DNA of 18,358 nt, taken from the NCBI GenBank assembly GCA_016934645.1, contig JAFGSL010000127.1:1-18358 (forward strand), written 5' to 3'. The notes below the pieces were generated by a model. It ran no database searches, was not told the DNA's origin, and saw nothing but the letters and a program-made list of their open reading frames with translations. The position numbers and the translations under genes are program-made. The stretch comes from Anaerolineae bacterium (GTDB lineage Bacteria > Chloroflexota > Anaerolineae > B4-G1 > SLSP01). This document shows, piece by piece, positions 8,097-15,800 of the stretch. Each line of letters begins with the position of its first letter. Position 1 is the stretch's first letter.

Positions 8097-8947
8097 GGCT
8101 CGTTTCGTATATCTCCCACATCCCAATACACCAACGCGGAACGGGTGCTGCGTGGCCAGACCCATTGCCCGTCCACCTCGGTCAAATACCGGGCGAGTAG
8201 GTCCCGCAGGAAGGCATCGTGGGTGGCGTCATTCACCAGGCTGAAGCGCCGTTTCACGTCGTCCAAGGCGTCCTCAAGGCTGTCATGGGTCCACGGTTTC
8301 CATAAACCACTGTCTTCCAGCAACACGTTGGCGAAGATCCCCATCTGAGCCAGGGCATTGTAGGCCACCTGGAAGTTAGGGCTGTCGTGGGGTTGCCCCA
8401 AGATGTGCTGCGCCGCTTGTGCCATCACACTGTCGGGCGTGACGATGCGCAGCAGCAGGTAACAACGCCGTCGCGCCACTGCCGCCATCCGTTGCACTGC
8501 CATCGCGAAGTCGGCGACGCCGTAGAGCGCGTGGGAGCAGAAGATGACATCGTGCGGAGCCACGACCACTTCGGGCCAGCCGCCTTCGACGATGGTCACG
8601 TTGGTCAACGCAGCCTCCGCGACGTTCTCTCGCAGCAGACGCAACATCGCTGGCGAGGGGTCTACCGCGGTTACCTGGCGTGCAACTTGTGCCAGGAACA
8701 CCGTCCAGGCCCCGGTGCCCGCGCCGATATCCAGCACGGTTTCGCCGGGATGTTCATGTAGGTCGGCAGCGATGAACTCACGGCTGGAATCCGGCTGTGA
8801 CCAACGTTGTTGTACTGCCTCGTGATAGGTGCGCGCCCTGGCGTGCCAGACATCGGGCGTTGCATCGGCTGCCGCAGGCTTGTGCCGCCGGGCTTGCGCT
8901 TCTACCAATTCTTTCCACAACAATAACCAGTCAGGTATAGATTGCAC
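8048..8947 (-). CDS. Class I SAM-dependent methyltransferase
   Basis: The product is 299 residues. It starts at GTG (8947-8945) with GGGAGG six bases upstream. The SAM-binding motif I, VLDIGAGTGAWTVFLA, is at residues 71-86, followed by the acidic ribose-contacting residue in VTAVDPSPAML (D96) and a motif IV-like DVIFCSHALY segment. These place it in the methyltransf_11/25 type superfamily. The approximately 60-residue N-terminal helical part and the approximately 100-residue C-terminal part do not identify a substrate. It lies about 100 bases downstream of mgsA on the same strand and could be read from the same transcript. Its 3' end overlaps moeA by 49 bases in a tail-to-tail arrangement, and the overlap encodes a low-complexity Ser/Asn tail that may be dispensable. 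Confidence 0.85.
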   Translation of the reverse strand: MQSIPDWLLLWKELVEAQARRHKPAAADATPDVWHARARTYHEAVQQRWSQPDSSREFIAADLHEHPGETVLDIGAGTGAWTVFLAQVARQVTAVDPSPAMLRLLRENVAEAALTNVTIVEGGWPEVVVAPHDVIFCSHALYGVADFAMAVQRMAAVARRRCYLLLRIVTPDSVMAQAAQHILGQPHDSPNFQVAYNALAQMGIFANVLLEDSGLWKPWTHDSLEDALDDVKRRFSLVNDATHDAFLRDLLARYLTEVDGQWVWPRSTRSALVYWDVGDIRNEPQSSSSNNAPGSKGIT

Positions 8948-9049
8948 GGCAATCCTCCCAAGAAGATAGTAATGGATAATGGGAAATGGGTGACTGAACG
9001 CTCATTCCCTGTATCTACCTGCTGCTGGGACTGCGGAACTTCTGATGGT

Positions 9050-9574
9050 CTAGGGTGTGGTTTCCGGGAGGTTTGCGGCGGAGGACTGCAATTCTTCCGC
9101 CACAAACTGCTCCAGCCGTAGTTCCCGTTCGCGCTGGTACGTTGCGTAATCCGGCACGATCCGTTCGTAATCCTGGTGCATCAGCGGGGACGAGAACATG
9201 AAGTCCGCCGTGGCCCGGTTGGTTGCAGCGGGGATGTTCCACAGGACGGCCAGCCGCAGCAACGCCTTCACGTCGGGGTCGTGCGGCTGCGCTTCCAACG
9301 GATCCCAGAAGAAGACGAGAAAGTCGATTTCCCCTTCGGCGATCTTCGCGCCGATCTGCAAGTCGCCGCCGAGAGGGCCACTCTGCATGCGGTGGATTTC
9401 GATCCCTAACTCGCGCTGCAACAGCCAGCCTGTTGTTCCCGTCGCGTAGATTTCGTGCTGGATCAGCGACTCGCGGTTGAAGCGCACCCATTCCATCAGA
9501 TCATCCTTGCGGCTGTCGTGCGCCACCAAGGCGATGTTTTTCTTGCTGCCCATTGGCAGTGTTGTCGATTCCAT
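9050..9574 (-). CDS. mgsA: Methylglyoxal synthase
   Basis: The product is 174 residues. MgsA converts dihydroxyacetone phosphate to methylglyoxal and phosphate in the cytoplasm, bypassing lower glycolysis when phosphate is scarce. The catalytic set known from E. coli MgsA is present at matching positions: H19-D20 in VAHD, D71 in SGPLGGD, D91 in FFWDP, and H98 and D101 in PHDPD. ALLRLAVLWNIPAATNRATADF is also typical, quoted here only as the hallmark region 104-125. The reading frame opens 41 codons further upstream, but that extension has no family match. AAAGGAGG (9588-9581) sits six bases before the ATG at 9574, which fixes the start. The C terminus is about 20 residues longer than in E. 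coli and rich in Glu and Ala. The methyltransferase lies downstream. Confidence 0.95.
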   Translation of the reverse strand: MESTTLPMGSKKNIALVAHDSRKDDLMEWVRFNRESLIQHEIYATGTTGWLLQRELGIEIHRMQSGPLGGDLQIGAKIAEGEIDFLVFFWDPLEAQPHDPDVKALLRLAVLWNIPAATNRATADFMFSSPLMHQDYERIVPDYATYQRERELRLEQFVAEELQSSAANLPETTP

Positions 9575-9590
9575 TGTTATCCTCCTTTCG

Positions 9591-9614
9591 TGGTCGCGCA
9601 TCGGTGCGCGACCA
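9591..9614 (-). promoter_or_regulatory. Perfect 10-bp hairpin at the predicted 5' end of the mgsA mRNA
   Basis: TGGTCGCGCA (9591-9600) and TGCGCGACCA (9605-9614) are perfectly complementary around a four-base loop. The mgsA -10 box ends at 9621, so the expected transcript start (about 9614) coincides with the outer edge of the hairpin, and the ribosome site follows three bases after the inner edge (9588-9581). It could be a 5' stabilising stem or an operator. Confidence 0.6.
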
Positions 9615-9620
9615 AAAGCC

Positions 9621-9648
9621 AGTATACCGGAGTCGGTGTGGGCGTCAA
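9621..9648 (-). promoter_or_regulatory. Sigma70-type promoter for mgsA
   Basis: On the minus strand TTGACG (9648-9643) and TATACT (9626-9621) are 16 bases apart, and GACTCCGG lies directly before the -10 box. The same hexamers, spacing and eight-base block occur upstream of moaB on the plus strand. Confidence 0.65.
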
Positions 9649-9658
9649 TGATACCACT

Positions 9659-9686
9659 TTGCACATTTCGTCGCTGCACATAGAAT
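9659..9686 (+). promoter_or_regulatory. Candidate promoter for the DUF1294-GH2 pair
   Basis: TTGCAC (9659-9664) and TAGAAT (9681-9686) are separated by 16 bases. The element is divergent from the mgsA promoter, whose -35 box lies 10 bases to the left. It is the best candidate in the 178-base gap between the two start codons. Confidence 0.45.
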
Positions 9687-9752
9687 AGAGGATACACTTT
9701 TTCAAGACGTCATTGATCGAGTCCTGTCCACCGGTTAAGGGAGGCCTTCAAG

Positions 9753-10244
9753 ATGAGCGATCAACAAATCGCGTGTGTCGAATGTGGGCGTAGCTTTACC
9801 TGGTCTGCCGGTGAGCAACGTTTCTATGCCGAGCGTGGTTTCCAGCCGCCCAAACACTGTCCCGATTGCCGGGCGCGGCGGGGAGTGTCGCGGACCGGGA
9901 CGCTAGTCTATGGCTGGCTTGGTAGTGTGTTGGGATTGGCGCTTTTTGTGACCGTGGTGCTGGCATCGCTCGGGATGGACGGTATGCTCGCGTGGCTCAT
10001 CGTTATGACGTTGAGCACATTTGTCATCTACGCCTATGACAAGTCCATCGCTGGTTCGCAGGCCATGCGCGTGCCGGAAAAGGTGCTGTTGTTGCTGGCT
10101 TTGTTTGGCGGGACGCTCGGCGCACTGGCAGGAATGAAGGTATTCCGCCACAAAACGGCGAAGGAGAGCTTCCAGGCTAAGCTTGTGGTAATAATGATTG
10201 TACAGCTTGTGGTGGTGGTTGTGTATTTCTATTTCGTCTTGTGA
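9753..10244 (+). CDS. Zinc-ribbon DUF1294 membrane protein
   Basis: The product is 163 residues. Residues 8-39 form a zinc-ribbon-like module with CVEC (C8, C11) and CPDC (C36, C39) pairs and the sequence FYAERGFQPPKHC, typical of the small zf-trcl-type domain. From about residue 50 there are four hydrophobic helices. The segment YAYDKSIAG, followed by VPEKVLLLLALFGGTLGALAGM and HKTAKESF, is the DUF1294 signature. The start is ATG 9753 with AAGGGAGG eight bases upstream. Function is unknown; DUF1294 proteins are small integral membrane proteins, and an added zinc ribbon suggests a nucleic-acid or protein contact on the cytoplasmic side (inference). The GH2 gene starts 15 bases downstream, so the two are probably cotranscribed, but no functional link is evident. 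Confidence 0.88.
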   Translation: MSDQQIACVECGRSFTWSAGEQRFYAERGFQPPKHCPDCRARRGVSRTGTLVYGWLGSVLGLALFVTVVLASLGMDGMLAWLIVMTLSTFVIYAYDKSIAGSQAMRVPEKVLLLLALFGGTLGALAGMKVFRHKTAKESFQAKLVVIMIVQLVVVVVYFYFVL

Positions 10245-10259
10245 CTGTAGGAGGTTCGT

Positions 10260-12641
10260 ATGCATCACACCAGACAGCATAGTCTCTTCGACACAGACTG
10301 GCTTTTCATCCAACGTGACATCCCCGGCGCCGAAGTCGTCGCGTTCGATGACGCGGATTGGCGCGCGCTCGACCTGCCCCACGATTGGAGTATCGAAGGA
10401 CCGTTCAGCGAGGACGCGCCGTGCGGCGGTGGGGGCGGCTACCTGCCCGGCGGGGTGGGCTGGTATCGCAAGCGCTTCGCGCTGCCTGCCGAGGATGCGG
10501 TTCGCCGGGTGACGGTGCAATTCGATGGCGTGTACAAGCACGCCGATGTGTGGATCAACGGGCGTCATCTGGGCTTTCATCCCTACGGTTACACCAGTTT
10601 CGCTTACGATCTGACGCCCTACGTGCACTTCGGCGCGCAGGAGAACGTCCTCGCCGTGCGCGTCGATAACTCGCAGCAGCCGGATGCGCGCTGGTACACC
10701 GGCTCGGGCATCTATCGCCACGTCTGGCTGATCGTGACCGATCCGCTGCACGTCGCCCACTGGGGTGTCTTCGTGCGCACGCCGCTGGCGACGGCATCCG
10801 TGGCGCGTGTCGAGGTGTTGACGCAGGTGCAGAACGAGCGCGACCAGGAGAAAGCCTGCATCCTGACAACCACGGTTGTGGACGCCGAGGGTAACGCCGT
10901 GGCGACGGCAGAAAGCCGCCATCCCATTGCGCCGGGCGAGACGCACACGTTCACCCAGCGCATCCGGGTGACGCAGCCGCACCTCTGGTCGGTCGAGGAT
11001 CCGTATCTCTACACCGTGTCGAGCGTGGTCAAGGATGGCGAGGATGAAGTGGACCGCTTCATCACGCCGCTGGGGATTCGTGATATTGCCTTCGACGTCG
11101 ACCAGGGCTTTTTGCTTAACGGGCAGCGCGTCAAGATCAACGGCGTCTGCCTGCACCACGACGGCGGCTGCGTGGGGGCCGCCGTGCCGGAGCGCGTCTG
11201 GGAGAGACGGCTGGAAATGCTCAAGGCGATGGGCTGCAACGGCATCCGCTCCAGTCACTACCCGCCCGCGCCGGAGTTTCTCGACCTGTGCGACCGGATG
11301 GGCTTCCTGGTGATGGACGAAAACTTCGACGAGTGGCGCATGGGCAAGTTCGCCTACGGGTATCACGACCACTTTGACGCGTGGGCCGTGCGCGATACGG
11401 TCAGCATGGTGCGCCGCGACCGCAACCACCCGAGCATCGTGATCTGGAGCGTGGGCAACGAGATCCCGGAGCAAACCGTGCCGGAAGGCGTCGAAATCCT
11501 CAAAATGCTGATGGACGCCGTCCACAAAGAGGATCCCACCCGCCCGGTGACCTCGGCGTGCGACAATATCGTGGCACACGTTCCGACCACCGACGCCTTC
11601 CTCGAAGCGCTGGATGTGGTCGGCTACAACTACGTGGACCGTTGGGCGGAGCGTCGCGAGTTGTGCTACAGCGTCGACCGGCATCGCTATCCACAGCGCC
11701 GGATGATCGGCACGGAAAACACGTCGGTGGCGGGCGTCCGGGGCGAGTACGATCTGGAGCGCGCGCACGGCTGGCACGGGCCGTACCACACGCGGATGAT
11801 CCAGGCCGAGCACCTTTGGAAGTTCACCCAGCTGCACGATTACGTCGCCGGTGATTTCATGTGGACGGGGATCGATTACCTGGGCGAAGTCCGCTGGCCC
11901 GCCAAGAACACGTCCTGCGGGCCGATTGACCTGTGCGGCTTTCCCAAGGATGAGTATTATTTCTACCAGAGCCAGTGGACGGACGCGCCAGTGTTGCACG
12001 TTTTCCCCCACTGGACGTGGCCCAGGCGCGAGGGGCAGGTGATCCCGGTGATCTGCTACACAAACTGCGATAGCGTCGAGTTGTTCCTGAACGACGTCTC
12101 GTTCGGTGAGCAGGTGTTGCGCTTCCCCCGCTACGGGTTGGACCTGAGCAAGGGCTGGGACGAGCAGGATTGGGAGTCGTTCGTCCGGCCTACGACGGCT
12201 GACTTGCATCTGCGCTGGACTGTACCCTACGCGCCGGGCGTGCTCAAGGCGGTGGGCAAGCGTGCTGGTGAGGTTGTCTGCGTGCAGGAAATCGTCACAG
12301 CGGGACCGGCGACGCAGACTGAGTTGCTTACGGATCGGGAGACCATCGCGGCGGATGGGCGGGACGTGGCGCATCTCACCGTGCACATCCGCGACGCGCA
12401 GGGGAATTTCGTCCCCAATGCGGGCAACCGCGTGACTTTCGACGTGCAGGGACCGGCGCGCATTATCGGTGTGGACAACGGCAATCCGGTGTGCCACGAG
12501 CCATTCCAGAGCACCCGGCGCCGGGCCTTCAACGGGCTGTGCTTGGCGATCCTCCAATCCACGATTACACCGGGTACCGTGACCGTGACCGCCACCGCGC
12601 ACGGATTGGCTGAAGCGCACGTTACCTTTGAGACGCGCTAG
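10260..12641 (+). CDS. Glycoside hydrolase family 2 enzyme, probable beta-galactosidase
   Basis: The product is 793 residues with no signal peptide, so it is probably cytoplasmic and acts on imported oligosaccharides. AGGAGG (10249-10254) is five bases before the ATG. Domains in order: sugar-binding jelly roll (about 1-165; PHDWSIEGPF, DGVYKHADVWINGRHLG); Ig-like domain (about 170-275); TIM barrel (about 280-560); DUF4982-like domain (about 600-670); and a C-terminal Ig-like/Big-type domain (about 685-793). The acid/base is Glu401 in SVGNEIPE and the nucleophile is Glu486 in IGTENTS, both standard GH2 signatures retaining the anomeric configuration. WTGIDYLGE near residue 540 is also typical. 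A beta-galactosidase role fits best; beta-glucuronidase or another beta-glycosidase cannot be excluded. It ends at a terminator that overlaps its last codons, and the secreted xylanase follows 225 bases later. Confidence 0.92.
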   Translation: MHHTRQHSLFDTDWLFIQRDIPGAEVVAFDDADWRALDLPHDWSIEGPFSEDAPCGGGGGYLPGGVGWYRKRFALPAEDAVRRVTVQFDGVYKHADVWINGRHLGFHPYGYTSFAYDLTPYVHFGAQENVLAVRVDNSQQPDARWYTGSGIYRHVWLIVTDPLHVAHWGVFVRTPLATASVARVEVLTQVQNERDQEKACILTTTVVDAEGNAVATAESRHPIAPGETHTFTQRIRVTQPHLWSVEDPYLYTVSSVVKDGEDEVDRFITPLGIRDIAFDVDQGFLLNGQRVKINGVCLHHDGGCVGAAVPERVWERRLEMLKAMGCNGIRSSHYPPAPEFLDLCDRMGFLVMDENFDEWRMGKFAYGYHDHFDAWAVRDTVSMVRRDRNHPSIVIWSVGNEIPEQTVPEGVEILKMLMDAVHKEDPTRPVTSACDNIVAHVPTTDAFLEALDVVGYNYVDRWAERRELCYSVDRHRYPQRRMIGTENTSVAGVRGEYDLERAHGWHGPYHTRMIQAEHLWKFTQLHDYVAGDFMWTGIDYLGEVRWPAKNTSCGPIDLCGFPKDEYYFYQSQWTDAPVLHVFPHWTWPRREGQVIPVICYTNCDSVELFLNDVSFGEQVLRFPRYGLDLSKGWDEQDWESFVRPTTADLHLRWTVPYAPGVLKAVGKRAGEVVCVQEIVTAGPATQTELLTDRETIAADGRDVAHLTVHIRDAQGNFVPNAGNRVTFDVQGPARIIGVDNGNPVCHEPFQSTRRRAFNGLCLAILQSTITPGTVTVTATAHGLAEAHVTFETR

Positions 12642-12653
12642 TGCGCTTTTTTT
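12613..12653 (+). terminator. Intrinsic terminator overlapping the GH2 gene end
   Basis: AAGCGCAC (12613-12620) pairs perfectly with GTGCGCTT (12641-12648). A nested GCGC/GCGC hairpin (12635-12646) is an alternative. The run of seven T residues at 12647-12653 follows directly. Most of the hairpin is inside the coding sequence, which is compact but not rare. Confidence 0.6.
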
Positions 12654-12661
12654 AGGGTTTC

Positions 12662-12699
12662 CGGTAACGTTTTCGGCAACGTTGCCGAAAACGTTACCG
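12662..12699. promoter_or_regulatory. 38-bp perfect palindrome of overlapping LacI-like operators
   Basis: The left half CGGTAACGTTTTCGGCAAC is the exact reverse complement of the right half, with no loop. AACGTT cores occur three times, at the centre of the palindrome (12678-12683) and near 12666 and 12690. Each core is flanked by G/C-rich half-sites in the manner of LacI/GalR-family operators: GGTAACGTTTTCGG, CGGCAACGTTGCCG and CCGAAAACGTTACC. The element ends eight bases before the -35 box of the xylanase promoter. The lack of a loop and of a T-run argues against a terminator. Confidence 0.65.
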
Positions 12700-12707
12700 A
12701 GAAATTA

Positions 12708-12736
12708 TTTACAACCAGAATTTTTTATGCTAAAAT
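12708..12736 (+). promoter_or_regulatory. Extended -10 promoter of the xylanase gene
   Basis: TTTACA (12708-12713) and TAAAAT (12731-12736) are separated by 17 bases, and TGC directly before the -10 box makes it an extended -10. The T-rich run at 12721-12726 lies within the spacer. The predicted start near 12743 gives an untranslated leader of about 124 bases. Confidence 0.7.
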
Positions 12737-12742
12737 AAGTGA

Positions 12743-12866
12743 GGGAATTTCCTCGAAACTTCACAGGTAAGGAGGTGCTTATTGCGCATTGGGTGACACA
12801 TTATCGAAACCTGATACCTTGATAGACCATAATCAATTCTATTTAGCCTAAAAAGGAGATGAAACC
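12743..12866 (+). other. Long 5' leader of the xylanase mRNA
   Basis: About 124 bases lie between the predicted transcript start and the ATG. The leader contains an internal AAGGAGG (around 12769) followed by a four-codon TTG mini-frame ending in TGA (TTG CGC ATT GGG TGA), and then the true ribosome site GGAG at 12855-12858. I recognise no riboswitch. Confidence 0.35.
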
Positions 12867-15800
12867 ATGCAAAAGAGTTCTTCGAAACGGAGTTGGCGCA
12901 AACGGCTTTCGTTGTTTGTAGTGCTGGCCTATTTGGTCGGCTTGTTGTCCCCGGCCATGGTGACCGCCGAACCCGTGGCTGCACAATCCCTTGCGCCGCA
13001 GGAGACAGTAATTGCCACATACGACTTTGAGGACGGGGAGCAGGGCTGGTGGTCATTTGGTGGCTCGACTGTGGCAGCTACGACGGAAGCGGCACATTCA
13101 GGCACGCAAAGTCTGAAAGTGACGGATAGGACAGCGGACTATGAAGGCGCCGCCACAAACGTCCTCAGCTTGCTGGAGGTGGGTGCCACCTATACTATCA
13201 GCGGGTGCACTCGGTTGCTCTCGGGACAGGCCGTCACCGAAACTCGAACGATCATTACGATGAAGCACACTGCCGGCGGAACAGATACGTATTCCTGGGT
13301 TGCCCCTACCGGGGAGAAGGAGGTGACCGCTGATGGTTGGACCTGTGTGCAGGGGACGTATGAGTATACCGAAGAGGCTACAGAGCTGACCCTATACGTG
13401 CAAAGCCCCGCCGCCACTACCTCGTTCTACATCGACGATGTTACTATCGTCATGACCTCGCCGCCGCCGGTCGTCTTTATCTATGACTACGAGGATGGCA
13501 CTTCGCAGGGTTGGTATGCGCGTGGGGTTGCAACGACTGAAATCGCCGTGGTTACTGATACGGTGCATACCGCCGATTATGCCCTCCAGGTGACAGGACG
13601 ATCGGACGGTTACCATGGCCCGGCTTTAAATGTTCTGAATTTGCTTGAGGTCGGCGCCACTTATCAAATCAGCGGGTGTATCCGTCTGGCGGAAGGGTTA
13701 GGGCCTTTCCGGACGAACTTCGCGTTGCAATACACCATTGGCGAGTCAAGCTCATACCCCTGGCTGGGCAGCGACGACGCTACCACTTCCGATGCGTGGT
13801 CGTGTGTAACCGGTTCCTTCAAGTATACGACAGAAGCCGATGGCTTGACCCTGTATGCAGAATGTAGTGATGCTAACGCGAGTTTCTACATCGACGACGT
13901 TGTCATCGTGATGACCGAGCCGCCGTCCACCGAACCACCGCCCCCAATTCAAGACATTCCCTCGGTCTACGCATTCCACGAGGACGATTTCCTGGTTGGG
14001 GCAGCGCTCGAGCCGACGCAGCTTACCAGTGATCGTCACGTGGAACTGTTCCTCAAACACTTCAACAGCCTCACGGCTGAAAACGCGATGAAGCCCGGTT
14101 CGATCCAGCCTGAGGAAGGCGTCTTCAACTGGACCGGTGCGGATGCGCTGGCCGACTTTGCGCGTGCAAATGACGTCGCGATCCACGGCCACACACTCGT
14201 CTGGCATCAGCAGGCCGCCGAATGGATGTTCGAGAACGCCGCTGGCGAACCGCTGACGCCAACGCTGGAGAACAAACAACTGGTGCTGGATCGTCTGGAA
14301 GACCATATCGTCGAGGTCGTCAATCGCTACAAAGACGTGGTCAACGTCTGGGACGTGGTCAACGAGGTCATCGATGCATCTCAGGATGACTGCCTGCGCC
14401 GGAGCCGCTGGTATGAGCTGACCGGCTCCGACTACATCTCGACCGCGTTCACTATCGCGCACCGCGAAGCGCCCACTGCCACGTTGATCCTCAACGACTA
14501 CGGCGAGACAGATCCTGCCAAGCGCCAGTGCATGTACGACGTGGTGCAGGGCTTGCAGGCAGAAGGCGTGCCCGTCCACGGTATCGGGATGCAGATGCAC
14601 ATCAATATCCAGAATCCCTCGGTGGCGGCCATCGAAGAAACCATCGAGATGTTTGCCGAGCTGGGCGAAGTTCACATCACCGAGCTGGATATGAGCATCT
14701 ACACCAACGATGTGGATTCTTACGATGAGGTGCCGGAAGAAGTCCTGATCAAGCAGGGCTACCGCTACAAGGAGATCTTCGAGGTCTTCCGCAGCCACGC
14801 GGCTGACATAGGTTCCGTGACGTTCTGGGGCCTAGCCGATGATCACACCTGGCTAACCGGCCATCCGATTGACCGCATCAACCTGCCGCTGCTCTTCGAC
14901 GAGGAGTTGCAGGCCAAGTGGGCCTATTGGGGCATCATGGATCCCAGCCAGTTGCCGGTGCCTATCAAAGAGTATTTCGTTTCCTGGGCCACGCCGGTTG
15001 TGGATGGGATGACCGAGACACTGTGGGAGATTTTGCCCTGGGTTGAGATCGGCTCTACCGGAACAATGACGGCCAGTTACCAGGCTCGCTGGGACGATGC
15101 GAATAACCTCTACGTGATCGTGAAGGTCGAGGACCCCACCGCGAATCCTGGTGACAAAGTGGAAGTCTTCGTGGATCAGAACAACGGCAAGACCGAGACC
15201 TACGAGGCCGACGACCGCTACTACACCTTCCCCAGCCAAACCTTCCTGGGGATGAACTACATTATCATCACGGATACCCAAGGCTATGTTCTGGAAGCGC
15301 GCCTCCCGTTGTCGGAAACGCTCGAAGCCGGCAAGCGCGTCGGTTTCGATGTGCGCGTTACCGATGGCAGCGACGACTCCGTGCTCTCGTGGAATGATCC
15401 GACGCACAGCCAGCTCACCAACCCCTCCCAATTCGGTACACTGATTCTAATCGACGAAATCAAGTTGACGACGGCCATCGAAGGGACGCCGGTTATCGAT
15501 GGCTACGCCGACGCGCTGTGGACCGACGCCACGGAGATCGAGACCGACGTTTGGGTGGCGGGTACCAACGGCGCAACCGCGAAGGTCAAGACGATGTGGG
15601 ACGAGAATCATCTGTATGTTTACGCGGTGGTATCCGATACGCTCTTGAGCAAGGAGAGCGCCAATCCCTGGGAAGAAGATTCCATCGAGGTCTTTGTTGA
15701 CCAGAACAATGCCAAGACCACCAGTTACGAAGCGGACGACGGGCAGTATCGCGTTAACTTCGATAATGAGCAGAGCTTTGGTGGGGCGGCCTCCGCGGAT

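Noticed and set aside
9575..9697. A 41-codon N-terminal extension of methylglyoxal synthase
   Set aside because: The strong ribosome site six bases before the ATG at 9574, the promoter and hairpin lying inside the extension, and the family length all place the start at 9574.
9903..12620. A 905-codon open frame on the minus strand opposite the GH2 gene
   Set aside because: Its translation is rich in His, Arg and Asp with no hydrophobic core or motif, while the plus strand encodes a complete GH2 enzyme with both catalytic Glu residues. It is a by-product of GC-rich codon use.
12662..12699. The perfect palindrome as a GH2 transcription terminator
   Set aside because: It has no loop and no T-run, and a better terminator (12613-12653) precedes it. 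An operator fits better.
12743..12866. A riboswitch in the xylanase leader
   Set aside because: I could not find the conserved core of any class I know, and sugar-degrading genes are usually controlled by repressors.
13752..14798. A 348-codon minus-strand frame opposite the GH10 domain
   Set aside because: It is low in recognisable motifs, whereas the opposite strand encodes the catalytic barrel with all conserved residues.
15161..15769. A recent DNA duplication of the CBM9 modules
   Set aside because: The two copies share motif residues but differ widely in DNA, so the duplication is old and typical of the family.
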